From CAWKEY01 sp963848675 (GTDB lineage Bacteria > Pseudomonadota > Gammaproteobacteria > Methylococcales > Methylomonadaceae), in the NCBI GenBank assembly GCA_963848675.1, contig CAWKEY010000052.1, forward strand, positions 62,001 to 126,000: a stretch of 64,000 bases of DNA. Direction: 5' to 3'. Shown piece after piece: positions 8,933 through 17,542 of this stretch. Position 1 is the stretch's first letter, and each line of letters opens with the position of its first letter. The notes under the pieces are model-generated. The model worked only from the letters and a program-made list of their open reading frames with translations, was not told where the DNA came from and ran no database searches. The position numbers and the translations under genes are program-made.

Positions 8933-9861
8933 GGTTGCTCTCCCAGTTGTTCCTGGCGCTGCGCTTCGGCCTCGGGAACGGTTGCTATCGCATGCGACGG
9001 GCATTGCGCCACGCAAATCATGCAGCCTTTGCAATGTTCGTAATCGATCACCGGGAAACCGTCTTTGCCGATACTAATCGCGCTGTCGGGACAAAAACTG
9101 CTGCATACCCACCAGCAGCGATGACAGCTGTCGTAATCGATAATAGGGCGTTGCGTGCGCCATAAGCCGGTTCTGACCAGCGTGCTGGTTTGAGAACCCT
9201 GGATGACCGGCGCAGCCAACTCGGACGCTTCCAGCGGCAGATCGATCCAGGCCGGTTTTTGATAATTGGCTAGCGGCTCCAGCTCGGTTTCTTTAACCAG
9301 GCCCTTAAAATCGCTCATCTGCTCGAAGCTTTTCAGTGCAACGTCCAGATTTTCATTCAGCACGTCTGGCCCGAGTTTGCCAAGTTCATCCCGGATCGCA
9401 GCGTTCAGGATTTCGCGGCTGATGACGCCGGTCAGGGCGGCGCCAGCACCGGCACAGGCGGCGCTGATGAGTGCAGTTTCAGCGCGCCCGAAATCCAAGG
9501 GCGGGATCACCAGAACAGGGCCTTTGAGATTAATCCGGCTGCGCCAGATGGATTCTTGTTCATGGCTGACAATCAACAGCACCGTATTTTCTGTGATGCC
9601 GGCCAATACGCCGGCCGCCGGGATCGGCACCAGGCTGTCATCGGCAACAATCACCAGACCCGCTTCCAAAATAATGCCTCTGGCATTGATGGCTTGATGG
9701 TCGGCCCGTACATAAGCAGACATCGGCGCGCCGCGGCGTTCAGCGCCGTAGCGGGGCGCATCCTGGACTTCAAAACCGGCCAGAAAAAATGCGCTGCCTA
9801 ACAGGCGGCTGGCGGTTTTCATTCCTTGCCCGCCGCGACCGTGAAAGCGGATAGTAAACAT
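8929..9861 (-). CDS. 2-oxoacid:ferredoxin oxidoreductase, fused gamma and delta subunits
   Basis: This 310-residue protein joins two subunits that are separate in many archaeal enzymes. Residues about 1-185 are the gamma subunit (MFTIRFHGRGGQGMKTAS…, GAERRGAPMSAYVR). Residues about 244-292 are a ferredoxin-like delta part with two [4Fe-4S] motifs: CHRCWWVCSSFCP and CKGCMICVAQCP. It supplies the electron exit path of the complex. It is 16 bp downstream of the amino-acid dehydrogenase gene and overlaps the alpha gene by 4 bp, so the genes form one operon. Confidence 0.9.
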   Translation of the reverse strand: MFTIRFHGRGGQGMKTASRLLGSAFFLAGFEVQDAPRYGAERRGAPMSAYVRADHQAINARGIILEAGLVIVADDSLVPIPAAGVLAGITENTVLLIVSHEQESIWRSRINLKGPVLVIPPLDFGRAETALISAACAGAGAALTGVISREILNAAIRDELGKLGPDVLNENLDVALKSFEQMSDFKGLVKETELEPLANYQKPAWIDLPLEASELAAPVIQGSQTSTLVRTGLWRTQRPIIDYDSCHRCWWVCSSFCPDSAISIGKDGFPVIDYEHCKGCMICVAQCPSHAIATVPEAEAQRQEQLGEQP

Positions 9862-9877
9862 GTACTTCTCCGGTGGA

Positions 9878-11020
9878 CTATTTAAAGCCCGGCGCCGACG
9901 AAAACAGCGACCAGCGTCTAAACGACATGGCTTTTTTTATACGCCCGGAGGCCAGTTCTATGGCTGCTTCCCTGGGCGGAATATTTTTCTGCCGTGAGAT
10001 TTCCAAAACTTTTTCGGTATTGTGACTGATTTTCTCCTCTATCGCCTGCGATACGGCTCTTGCCGTTGCGCCGTGATATTCCATCGCGGCACTGATAACG
10101 CCGCCGGCATTGGCGATAAAATCCGGGATACAGACCACACCCTTTTCGAACAACAGTTTCTCGGCGCCGTGGGTAATCGGAATGTTGGCGCCTTGCACGA
10201 TCAAGCGGGTTTTCAGCCGGTGCACATTATTTTCATCAATCACATCCGGACGGGCGGCGGGAATCCAGATATCACAGGCGATATCGATGATTTCGTCCCG
10301 CTCCAAAACCTTGCCGCCGCCGGCATATTCAGCAACACTTCTACCTTCTTCTTTCAGCTTGAATAGGGCGTCGATATACAGTCCATCAGGATTGTATATC
10401 GTGCCGCGGCTGTCATTGGCGGCAATGATTATTGCACCCTGCTCGGCCAGAAAACGGGCCGCATGCTTGCCGACTGAACCGAAGCCCTGAATCACCACGC
10501 TCGCGTTCGTTAAATCGAAACTCATGCCCCGCAAGGCCACCTCGGTGGCATGACGCACACCCCAGCCGGTCGCGCCGATTTCATCCAGAGGAATGCCGCC
10601 AAGCTCTCTGGGCAAACCGACCGAGCGGCCGTTTTCATCCCTGACCCAGGCCATGCACTCCTCATTGGTGCCCATATCCGGGCCAAAGATATAATCGTCT
10701 TCATTGCGTAACGAGGCCGCTGCGGCGCGCATGAGTTGCTGCTTTTGCTCCCTGGGCATTTTGGGGTCGCCATAAATAACCATTTTACCGCCGCCATGCG
10801 CCAGTCCGGCGGCGGCGTTTTTAAAGGTCATCGCCCGCGCCAAACGAAAACATTCTTCAACGCTGACATCCGGGGCAATGCGTACCCCGCCAATGGAAGG
10901 GCCCATCGCGACATTGTCGACGACCAATATGCCTTTCAGACCAACGGCCGGTTCATAGATATGAATGATTTTTGCTGGACCGAATTCATCGGCATAATTA
11001 AAAAGATCCACCTTGTACAC
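9878..11020 (-). CDS. Glu/Leu/Phe/Val family amino-acid dehydrogenase
   Basis: This 380-residue NAD(P)-dependent enzyme interconverts an amino acid and its 2-oxoacid plus ammonia. The substrate-binding lysine motif AHGGGKMVI lies near residue 78. The region GPDMGTNEECMAW follows, and the Rossmann motif VIQGFGSVGKHAARFL is at about 180. The length and the GGGKMVIYGDP region are closer to leucine/valine dehydrogenases than to hexameric glutamate dehydrogenase, but the exact substrate is open. It is the first gene of the cluster with the oxidoreductase and acyl-CoA synthetase, consistent with amino-acid deamination, oxidative decarboxylation and CoA-ester handling. Confidence 0.88.
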   Translation of the reverse strand: MYKVDLFNYADEFGPAKIIHIYEPAVGLKGILVVDNVAMGPSIGGVRIAPDVSVEECFRLARAMTFKNAAAGLAHGGGKMVIYGDPKMPREQKQQLMRAAAASLRNEDDYIFGPDMGTNEECMAWVRDENGRSVGLPRELGGIPLDEIGATGWGVRHATEVALRGMSFDLTNASVVIQGFGSVGKHAARFLAEQGAIIIAANDSRGTIYNPDGLYIDALFKLKEEGRSVAEYAGGGKVLERDEIIDIACDIWIPAARPDVIDENNVHRLKTRLIVQGANIPITHGAEKLLFEKGVVCIPDFIANAGGVISAAMEYHGATARAVSQAIEEKISHNTEKVLEISRQKNIPPREAAIELASGRIKKAMSFRRWSLFSSAPGFK

Positions 11021-11118
11021 CTCTGTTTTTATTGCTTATTGGTAGTTATAGTCTTTTTTCAGTGAATAACGAAATCTAAAGCAGCCTTGCGGGCGCTGTA
11101 AAAATCCCGGTGCCGGGA

Positions 11119-12612
11119 TCAGGGGAAAAGCGCAGTTTGATCCTGCCTCAGTTGCGCCAGACTGGCTTTTGGCAGGTGAAAAACCGGCTTAAACACCCGG
11201 TTCATGACCGATGCCAGCTGACGGAATTTGTAAGCGCTATGGTGCGAGTCGCCCTTTTGTTCGGAGCTGTGCCAGCTGTGTTCGTCCGAGATGCGCAGTT
11301 CAACAACCAGGGTCTGCTGCTGGGTTTTTTTGTGGAGCTGATTTCTGTGCGCGTAGACCGGCGTGCCTGGAATCATGATTTTATGGGAGTCGGCGGCGCG
11401 GTGTATCGGCAGCGGAAAGGTGATCTTGCACTGGAATTTTCTATGTCCCAGCGAAGAATGCTGGTTGTTTGCCGTATTCACGCTCAGCGCTTCATAGAAA
11501 GTCCTGGCGTTGGCCAGCAGAGCGGAGTGGCTGGGTGTTTCAAAGTGATAGGCACTTTGCGCCAGACTGACCATTAGCCGTCTAACTGCCTCTATCATGC
11601 TTTCAGGATCATCAAACAGGGTTTGGGTGATGGCATGGGAGGCGGTGTATTCCTGCAGAATCACCCCTCTTTTCTGCAAGGCGTGAAAAAGCTTCAGGGT
11701 GTCGTCTTTTTCTTTCAGAATAAAGGTGATCGCCAGGATGTCGCGTATATCATAGGCTTCACCCTCCACATCCTTGCCCAGTTTGGTAAACATGCTTTCA
11801 GGGCTCTTGATTCTGGCCTTGATATCGGCAATATCCACTTCAACGCCGTCGCCGCTGTTAAAAACCAGACAATCCTTATCGGCATCCAGGCTTATGAATT
11901 GCTTGAGTTTGTGGAAAAACGTCGAAATCTTTACGAAGGCCAGTTGCGCCGGTTCGCTTTCCGGCAGATGTATTGGATGTTCCCAGTCATACTGATACAG
12001 CGCATCCAGGTTTTGTCCCTGCGCCGCCAGAAAAAAACCGAGCTGGGCATAATCATTGATGTCCTGACTGTCTTCTTCGATGGATTTGATCAGATGGCTC
12101 ATTTTCAGCAGGGCGCAGGCCATTTGCTGCCAGGCCGGCGGTATGTCCCTGTTGTTGCCCTGATAGCCATGAAACACGGTGGGATACTTGGCTGATGAAG
12201 CCAGCAGAAACAGATGGCGCGGATCTTCAGTCACCAGCTGATGAAATTCGGCATGGTTCAGGATCGAGGTGATCAGCTCAATATTTTGCAAACAGCGATC
12301 GTAAAGTTCTGCGTTGGCCGAATTCAGGGCGAGCAGGCCGTTGAGTTGCTGGCTTACAAACGGGAACATCCCGTTAAAAAAGTAGCGGTAGGCGTGTTCA
12401 ATATAACCCTGGGCTCTTGCCTTTTCGCTGTCTTGCAGCTCATCGCCGCCGGTAATATCGAAGCCCCGGTTGCCCATCATTTTCACCGCCTGTTTCAGGG
12501 CTGTCGGATAATCCCTGGCGGACAACAACAAATAAGGCGTCATTTCGGTTCGATCCAGGACGGAACCGAAGATTTCATGGTGCAGTTCCTGGCGGGTTGA
12601 AAGAGGTTCCAT
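11119..12612 (-). CDS. TIGR04552/TIGR04562-like protein with RelA/SpoT-like signature
   Basis: This 497-residue protein has no membrane segments. I place it near the poorly described TIGR04552/TIGR04562 families. Its middle part (about residues 266-315) reads ARIKSPESMFTKLG, then DIRDILAITFILKEKDDTLK, like the start of the RelA/SpoT (p)ppGpp synthetase domain. Near residue 440, VELRISDEHSWHSSEQ followed by KGDSHHSAYK resembles the E-x-Q-I-R … A-E-x-G-x-A-A-H-x-x-Y-K end of that domain. The N-terminal half is helical and unassigned. There is no HD hydrolase or TGS domain. A nucleotidyltransferase role is inference only. It lies about 100 bp upstream of the dehydrogenase gene on the same strand. 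Confidence 0.6.
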   Translation of the reverse strand: MEPLSTRQELHHEIFGSVLDRTEMTPYLLLSARDYPTALKQAVKMMGNRGFDITGGDELQDSEKARAQGYIEHAYRYFFNGMFPFVSQQLNGLLALNSANAELYDRCLQNIELITSILNHAEFHQLVTEDPRHLFLLASSAKYPTVFHGYQGNNRDIPPAWQQMACALLKMSHLIKSIEEDSQDINDYAQLGFFLAAQGQNLDALYQYDWEHPIHLPESEPAQLAFVKISTFFHKLKQFISLDADKDCLVFNSGDGVEVDIADIKARIKSPESMFTKLGKDVEGEAYDIRDILAITFILKEKDDTLKLFHALQKRGVILQEYTASHAITQTLFDDPESMIEAVRRLMVSLAQSAYHFETPSHSALLANARTFYEALSVNTANNQHSSLGHRKFQCKITFPLPIHRAADSHKIMIPGTPVYAHRNQLHKKTQQQTLVVELRISDEHSWHSSEQKGDSHHSAYKFRQLASVMNRVFKPVFHLPKASLAQLRQDQTALFP

Positions 12613-12754
12613 GGTAATTCTCTGCGGTGGGGGCCTAAGCGCCTGGCGATAAAACCGGCACTATGAATGTTCCGGCTATTGGCGTCAAGCCCCGCTCCTG
12701 GCGCACTGACCGTGGAGATTTAGGGCGTTGCCGCATCCATTAGTTAACTGTATT

Positions 12755-12923
12755 AGCAAGATGCTTCAGCCAAGGGCAAATACCGTCTTACCGGCAGGGA
12801 TTGCCGGTATCCAGGTTACAGGGATGTAAGCTAGGCAAGCCATCCTTAGCTTCTGGGTTCCGGCAATCCCTGCCGGAAAGACGAAAACGGGTACCTGTTA
12901 CGTATTGGCTGAGGCATCTTGCT
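12755..12923. repeat. MITE-like nested palindrome
   Basis: The outer arms AGCAAGATGCTTCAGCCA (12755-12772) and its near reverse complement (12906-12923) enclose inner arms built on CCGGCAGGGATTGCCGG (from about 12790) and CCGGCAATCCCTGCCGG (to about 12876). The inner part matches that of the element at 17569-17763, so the two belong to one family. It ends 7 bp from the cas2 stop. The rest of the gap 12613-12930 is featureless. Confidence 0.7.
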
Positions 12924-12930
12924 AGTCAGG

Positions 12931-13260
12931 TTAGTTAATGGACGAGGCAGTGCCAGTCAACAACCTGTTAACGCCGCCCGTAAACAGCATCACATCCTCC
13001 GGAAAAAACTGCCGCCCCAAGGTATTGACATCGGTGTTTTCAGGCAAACGGTAACAGCGGACATCATCCTCGGCGGGTTGAATCAACAGATTGATGCGCT
13101 CCAGCAAACGCAGTAAAGCCTTGCGTTTCAGAACCACGGTAAACACCGAATACTGCACCGGCAAACCCTGTTTTTTCAGGGTTCGATGCACCCGCGACAA
13201 GCGCCGAGGGTCGGCAATGTCGTAAGCAATCAGATATAAAGCGTTTTGACTGTCTGCCAT
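12931..13260 (-). CDS. cas2: Cas2 of the second (degenerate) adaptation pair
   Basis: This 109-residue protein has the Cas2 ferredoxin-fold start LYLIAYDIADPRRLSRVHRT, including the metal-binding Asp of YDIAD, and the usual LKKQGLPVQYSVF strand. In adaptation Cas2 is the structural dimer that holds two Cas1 dimers. It overlaps the stop of the upstream Cas1-like gene by one base, so the two are co-translated. It differs strongly from the second Cas2 at 17170, so the pairs are not recent duplicates. It keeps its metal ligand although its partner Cas1 has lost its active site. Confidence 0.88.
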   Translation of the reverse strand: MADSQNALYLIAYDIADPRRLSRVHRTLKKQGLPVQYSVFTVVLKRKALLRLLERINLLIQPAEDDVRCYRLPENTDVNTLGRQFFPEDVMLFTGGVNRLLTGTASSIN

Positions 13261-14003
13261 TAGCTTACGGCCAGTAAAAATTGATGCAACTTGTTGATCG
13301 TGCTTCTGAACAACAAATAAGACCGGTCTGAGCGTTGTTGATAAAGCCTTGCCATCGCCGGCAGGGCCTGCCGAGTATCGTCCTCGGCCATGGCCAGCAG
13401 CGCAGGATAAAAATCCCAGACCAACAACTTGCTTAAATCGCTTGCCAAATCCAGATCGCTGGACAACAGCGATTCATCATCGCTGCAAAACCCGCAATCC
13501 GGCAGCCAAGTCAGCAAATCGCCCTGCAACAGGCTTTGCAGCAAATTGGCACGCTCCCGTCCATCGCTGGATAAACTCAGCGCCAATTGCCGGCGCAACG
13601 CATTGATCGACACCTCCCGCCAGTTCTGTATGCCCATGCGGCGGGAAAAACTGCGCGCCGCCAGCTTTTCCATCGACAAATACCAGTTTTCATAAAGCGA
13701 CACGCCATCGGCGCGTGCCAATAAATCCACCAGCCGCTGTGTAAGCGATTGCCTGCCGCCGCCCCGGCCCAGCCAGCGCGCCCGCACCTCCCCGTTTTTC
13801 TCCAAAAACAGAAGATTGATGCCGGTATCCGCACACGCCAGTAGCGCGGACATCGACCATTCCACCACGCCTTTACACACCACGCGGGAAATCCGCGACA
13901 ACGGAAACAACTGGTCCGCCTTGTCCGGAACCACCACGCGCAAGGCCGGTTCATCCAGCACCACCCGGCAACCGGGCGAGCCATCAATATATAAAGGCCG
14001 CAT
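13260..14003 (-). CDS. Short, catalytically degenerate Cas1-like protein
   Basis: This 247-residue protein shows a Cas1 N-terminal beta domain: LYIDGSPGCRVVLDEPALRV…, then SRISRVVCKGVVEWSMSALL and CADTGINLLFLEKNG. The C-terminal catalytic domain is shortened and lacks the family landmarks. The region expected to carry RGxEGxAAxxYF reads MGIQNWREVSINALRR. The LGFxH and LAxDLMEPLRP motifs are replaced by DCGFCSDDESLL and LASDLSKLLVWDF. None of the Glu-His-Glu/Asp metal ligands can be placed. Its cas2 neighbour is intact. It is probably a non-catalytic adaptation subunit or a decaying gene. An ISNCY element sits 64 bp upstream and may have removed its original promoter. Confidence 0.75.
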   Translation of the reverse strand: MRPLYIDGSPGCRVVLDEPALRVVVPDKADQLFPLSRISRVVCKGVVEWSMSALLACADTGINLLFLEKNGEVRARWLGRGGGRQSLTQRLVDLLARADGVSLYENWYLSMEKLAARSFSRRMGIQNWREVSINALRRQLALSLSSDGRERANLLQSLLQGDLLTWLPDCGFCSDDESLLSSDLDLASDLSKLLVWDFYPALLAMAEDDTRQALPAMARLYQQRSDRSYLLFRSTINKLHQFLLAVS

Positions 14004-14067
14004 TGACCCTCCTTCTAATAAAGCGTTGTAAATGCGAACTGCAAGCTATTTTGTTGATAACTATTTA

Positions 14068-15983
14068 GTGCCTGACCGATAAGTAAAATAGCTATTATAT
14101 AACAACAGCTTGCAGTATAATATCAATAATGAAGATGATGACCGCACCCAACCAGCGGTGCCGGGCCAAAACCTTCAAGCCATTGAAAAACAATAACAAT
14201 AGAAAACGTCCCGTCAACACCAACAGGGCGGGCCCTGCCAAACCACCCAAAACTCAGGGAAAACTCATGAGAGACACCTTCCCAAGCCAACAGACCATCG
14301 GCCAAGTCGACATCGCCGACATCCAGATCGACGTGCGCTCGCGGGACGACATCCCCCTGATCCTGCTCGGCCTCCAGCACATCTATTGCAGCGATGGCTT
14401 GCGGGACAAGGTCTTCGAGATCATCAAGGACATCCTGCCGACGCAAGTCGTCGACGGCCAGGCCAAAGTGGTCTCCGCCGAGTTGGGCTGCCCTGGCATG
14501 AACCAATGGACCATCCTGGTGCTGGGTTGCTTGCGCCTGTGCCTGAACGCCGACTTTGACCGCATCCACGAGTTGGCCAACCAGCACCGCACCCTGCGGC
14601 TCATCCTTGGCATTGCCGAATGGGACGAAAAGATATTCTCCCTACAGACGCTCAAGGACAATCTCGCCTTGTTCACGCCGGAGATCCTGGCCCGCATCAA
14701 CCAGGCGGTGGTGGAGACCGGCTATGCCCTGCTCGGTAAAAAAAACAGCCCCGCGCCCGCCGCAGGCCGCTGTGACTCGTTCGTGGTGGAGACTGACGTG
14801 CACTTTCCAACCGACGTCAACCTGCTGTACGATGCCATGCGGGTGCTCCTCCAGCTTTGCGCGCAATTCAGCGAGACCTACGATCTGAAGGGCTGGCGGC
14901 AGTTTAAGAACTGCCTGAAGAAACTCAGAAAAGCCATGCGCGTCATCCAGAAGCTCAAACACTCCACCTCCAAGGACGCGGCCAAGCAGCAGGCCAAGGC
15001 CGAGCAGATCGCCAAGGCTCACCAGACCTTCATTAGCCTGTCGGCCGCCCACCTAAAGCGCGTCGAAGCGACCGTCGCGCAACTGGCCAGCCAGTACGCC
15101 GTCTGCGCAATGCAACTAGCCAAGCCCCGGCAATTCATCGCCCACGCCCAGCGCCAAATCGGCCAAATCGAGCGCCGCGTGCTCAAGGGTGAGGTCATCC
15201 CGCACGATGAGAAAGTCTTCTCCCTGTTCCAGCCGCACACCGAATGGATCGTCAAGGGCAAGGCCGGGGTGCCGGTGGAGTTAGGCCTGCGCGTGGCGGT
15301 GGTGGAAAGCAAGGAGGGCTTCATCTTGCACCATCAGGTCATGGAAAAACAAACAGACGACCAGATCGCGGTAAGCATCGTCAAGGAAACGCAACAGCAC
15401 TTCCCCTCGTTCAAGGCCTGTAGCTTTGACAAGGGCTTCCACAGCCCCGCCAACCAAACCGAGCTTAAGGCGATGCTTGACCAAGTCACCCTGCCCAAGA
15501 AAGGCAAGTGCTCTGCCAGCGATGAGGCGCGTGAGCGCGATGGCGCCTTTGTTGCCGCCCGGAAGGCGCACTCGGCCGTTGAGTCCGGCATCAACGCGCT
15601 GGAGGTGCACGGCCTGGACAAGTGCCCAGACCACGGCATCGGCGGCTTCAAGCGCTATGTCGCCCTGGCCGTGCTGTCGCGCAACCTCCAAAAGATCGGT
15701 CAGATCAAGCGCGACGCCGAACGCGAGCGTCTGGCTCAGGAGCGGGAGCGGGAGCGGCTACGACAGCGCCAGCAAAAGCTCGCCGCCTAAGTTTTTTAAC
15801 CGCGGTATTGCGGCAAGACAGGCAAGCTGCGTCCGGAATCCCGAGAGCTTGCCCCTGCCGGATGGATTGCAAGCTTTTTAGTCGATAAGCACCACAAGAA
15901 AGCCGTTAGCCTTCCAGCTTCCGCGTGAATTTTGGCACCTTTTGCTGTGAGGGCGGTTATTTTTGGCTTTTTCGGTCAGGCAC
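14068..15983 (+). mobile_element. Complete ISNCY-type insertion sequence (1,916 bp)
   Basis: Perfect 12-bp terminal inverted repeats, GTGCCTGACCGA at 14068-14079 and its reverse complement at 15972-15983, bound the element. Outside them lies the 6-bp direct duplication TATTTA at 14062-14067 and 15984-15989. It carries one transposase gene on the plus strand. It lies between the two cas1-cas2 pairs, facing opposite to all CRISPR genes. The intact ends, matching duplication and full-length gene suggest a recent insertion. Confidence 0.88.
14267..15790 (+). CDS. ISNCY-family transposase
   Basis: The ATG at 14267 (MRDTFPSQQTIGQVDIADIQ) is preferred because AGGGA lies 7 nt upstream. An in-frame ATG at 14129 would add 46 basic, low-complexity residues and lacks a ribosome binding site. 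The product is 507 residues. Family features include the N-terminal IQIDVRSRDDIPLILLGLQH, the first catalytic Asp region VVETDVHFPTDVNLLYDAM, a later Asp region ACSFDKGFHS, and a C-terminal Glu region AHSAVESGINALEVHG, giving a DDE nuclease. The end is a charged RERERERLRQRQQK tail. It catalyses movement of the element at 14068-15983. Confidence 0.85.
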   Translation: MRDTFPSQQTIGQVDIADIQIDVRSRDDIPLILLGLQHIYCSDGLRDKVFEIIKDILPTQVVDGQAKVVSAELGCPGMNQWTILVLGCLRLCLNADFDRIHELANQHRTLRLILGIAEWDEKIFSLQTLKDNLALFTPEILARINQAVVETGYALLGKKNSPAPAAGRCDSFVVETDVHFPTDVNLLYDAMRVLLQLCAQFSETYDLKGWRQFKNCLKKLRKAMRVIQKLKHSTSKDAAKQQAKAEQIAKAHQTFISLSAAHLKRVEATVAQLASQYAVCAMQLAKPRQFIAHAQRQIGQIERRVLKGEVIPHDEKVFSLFQPHTEWIVKGKAGVPVELGLRVAVVESKEGFILHHQVMEKQTDDQIAVSIVKETQQHFPSFKACSFDKGFHSPANQTELKAMLDQVTLPKKGKCSASDEARERDGAFVAARKAHSAVESGINALEVHGLDKCPDHGIGGFKRYVALAVLSRNLQKIGQIKRDAERERLAQERERERLRQRQQKLAA

Positions 15984-15997
15984 TATTTAAGGTAGAT

Positions 15998-16080
15998 TGT
16001 CATTCCAAGCATAGCGAGGAATCTTAAGGCTAAGCCTTATTCCGGCGCGTAAAAGATTTCTCCCGATGGTCGAAATGACA
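15998..16080. repeat. Dispersed palindromic repeat (partner at 35929-36012)
   Basis: The sequence begins TGTCATTCCAAGCATAGCGA and ends with GATTTCTCCCGATGGTCGAA-ATGACA. It forms an imperfect hairpin. A second, inverted copy stands at 35929-36012, so the two bracket almost the whole CRISPR-Cas locus. Confidence 0.65.
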
Positions 16081-16131
16081 GCACAATTTTTGCGAGAAAA
16101 CGTTGAATAGTTATATTTGTTAGAGTCATTT

Positions 16132-16191
16132 GTGGGAGCGACGCCCACGCTATTAATCGCGACGTAGGCGTCGCTCCCACGTCGCTCCCAC
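16132..16191. repeat. REP copy 1 of the CRISPR-locus family
   Basis: The left arm GTGGGAGCGACGCC pairs with GGCGTCGCTCCCAC near 16167-16180, with a partial extra arm to 16191. This is the first copy of the family found only between 16.1 and 34.8 kb. It lies just downstream of the canonical cas1 gene. Confidence 0.85.
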
Positions 16192-16209
16192 CAGGCCACA
16201 CCAGCCACC

Positions 16210-17166
16210 TCAAACCTCACCCGCCATCGCCTGATAACGACTGGCCAGCGCATAACCATAGCGTCTTAACAAACGCCGCGCCGCAGCTGCCTGCGATTCA
16301 TAACAGCCGTAAAAACATTGCCGCCCGGCTTTATTCATCTGGCAGCGGCCGTTGTCATCGCTGAAATGTTCGCTGCGTAACTGACGCTCCCGGAACATCT
16401 GCCACACCCAGCGATCCATCAGGGGCCGCAGGGGCTCCATCAAATCACAGGCCAAAGACTCCCGGCCAAAGCTGACATCATGATAAAAACCCAGCATCGC
16501 ATCCAGGCCCACAATATGGCAGGCGCGCACCGCGTCGTAATGCAGCAGGGTGTAACCCAGCGACAAACAAGCATTCACCGGGTCCGGCGGCGGACGTTTT
16601 TTGCGGCCAGTAAAGTTCAGCGAATCCGCAAACAACTGCGTAAAGCCGGAAAAATAGGCCGCTGCCGCTGCGCCTTCAAAACCGCGCAAACTGGCCAGGG
16701 AGATTTCAAAGGTGTCTTCGCGCAACTGGCCAATAATCCCGTTTAAAGTCTGCAAGGCCGACATCAACGGATAGCGCAAATCCGCCCTTGCCGCCAGCGC
16801 ATCGCGCAACATACGCTGTTGGCCGCGCACCTTGACCAGCACCAGCCAGCGCGCCAGCGGCAGGCGCAGCGTTTCATCCAGACTGGTCTGATACTGCCCC
16901 AAACGCCTTGACGCATCGCCATGCGAACGGGCTGCCAGCATCGCCGTGGCTTCGGTATTGCGCCCGGACAACACCAGCAAGCCGATATTACGTTCCGACA
17001 ACGCACCCAGCACCCGGCTTTCCAGTTGCACATTGCCGCGCAACACCACGCGCTCAAGCAAATGCAGCGGTACCGTGCCTTTTTTAACGCCCTCTTCATA
17101 CAAGGCCAGCGCCTGTCCATCCAGCTTGACGGCCAAATTTTTTCGATCCAGATACAAACTGCTCAT
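16210..17166 (-). CDS. cas1: CRISPR-associated endonuclease Cas1 (canonical)
   Basis: This 318-residue Cas1 is the integrase that inserts new spacers at the leader end of the array. All three metal ligands are visible: Glu in RGFEGAAAAAYF (about 159), His in LGFYHDVSFG (about 229) and Glu in CDLMEPLRP (about 242). The N-terminal beta domain (MSSLYLDRKNLAVKLDG…) and normal length are intact. The gene is 3 bp downstream of its cas2. It is clearly the active enzyme of the locus, in contrast to the Cas1-like protein at 13260. Confidence 0.95.
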   Translation of the reverse strand: MSSLYLDRKNLAVKLDGQALALYEEGVKKGTVPLHLLERVVLRGNVQLESRVLGALSERNIGLLVLSGRNTEATAMLAARSHGDASRRLGQYQTSLDETLRLPLARWLVLVKVRGQQRMLRDALAARADLRYPLMSALQTLNGIIGQLREDTFEISLASLRGFEGAAAAAYFSGFTQLFADSLNFTGRKKRPPPDPVNACLSLGYTLLHYDAVRACHIVGLDAMLGFYHDVSFGRESLACDLMEPLRPLMDRWVWQMFRERQLRSEHFSDDNGRCQMNKAGRQCFYGCYESQAAAARRLLRRYGYALASRYQAMAGEV

Positions 17167-17169
17167 GCC

Positions 17170-17454
17170 TTACCCCACATAAAAAAATGAACCATCCTGC
17201 GGACACACCGCCTTGCCCAGCGTACGAATATGCTTGGCGCCCGTCAGCTTCAGCAAAATAAAACGATCCTCAACAGGATCAATGACCAGGCCGATCTGAT
17301 CCAGCAACTGGGCTTTTTCGGCGGGTGTTAAAAAACATTCAAACACCGACTTTTGCCCGCCCGATGCAAAACCGCGCAGCACAGTCAGCGCCTTGCGCAA
17401 GCGCCGGTTACAGGAAATATCGTAAGCTGCTAAATAAAGTTGCCGTTGAGTCAT
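17170..17454 (-). CDS. cas2: CRISPR-associated Cas2 (canonical pair)
   Basis: The start is placed at 17454 (MTQRQLYLAAYDISCNRRLR) because the longer frame upstream reads only through repeats. The product is 94 residues with the metal-binding Asp in AAYDIS and the family strands SGGQKSVFECFL and DRFILLKLTG. It forms the central dimer of the Cas1-Cas2 integrase with the Cas1 encoded 3 bp downstream. Confidence 0.93.
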   Translation of the reverse strand: MTQRQLYLAAYDISCNRRLRKALTVLRGFASGGQKSVFECFLTPAEKAQLLDQIGLVIDPVEDRFILLKLTGAKHIRTLGKAVCPQDGSFFYVG

Positions 17455-17542
17455 GGCAGACAGAATACACCGGGGATTTTTTTTTGCAGGACTGGCAAGC
17501 TTGCCAAGCGGGGCCGGCAATGGACACTTTTGTGGGATTACA

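Noticed and set aside
14129..14266. Longer start for the ISNCY transposase
   Set aside because: No ribosome binding site precedes ATG 14129, the added residues are low-complexity, and ATG 14267 has AGGGA at good spacing.
12931..17454. Recent duplication of one cas1-cas2 module
   Set aside because: The two Cas2 proteins and two Cas1 proteins share little beyond family motifs and differ in length, so they are not recent copies.
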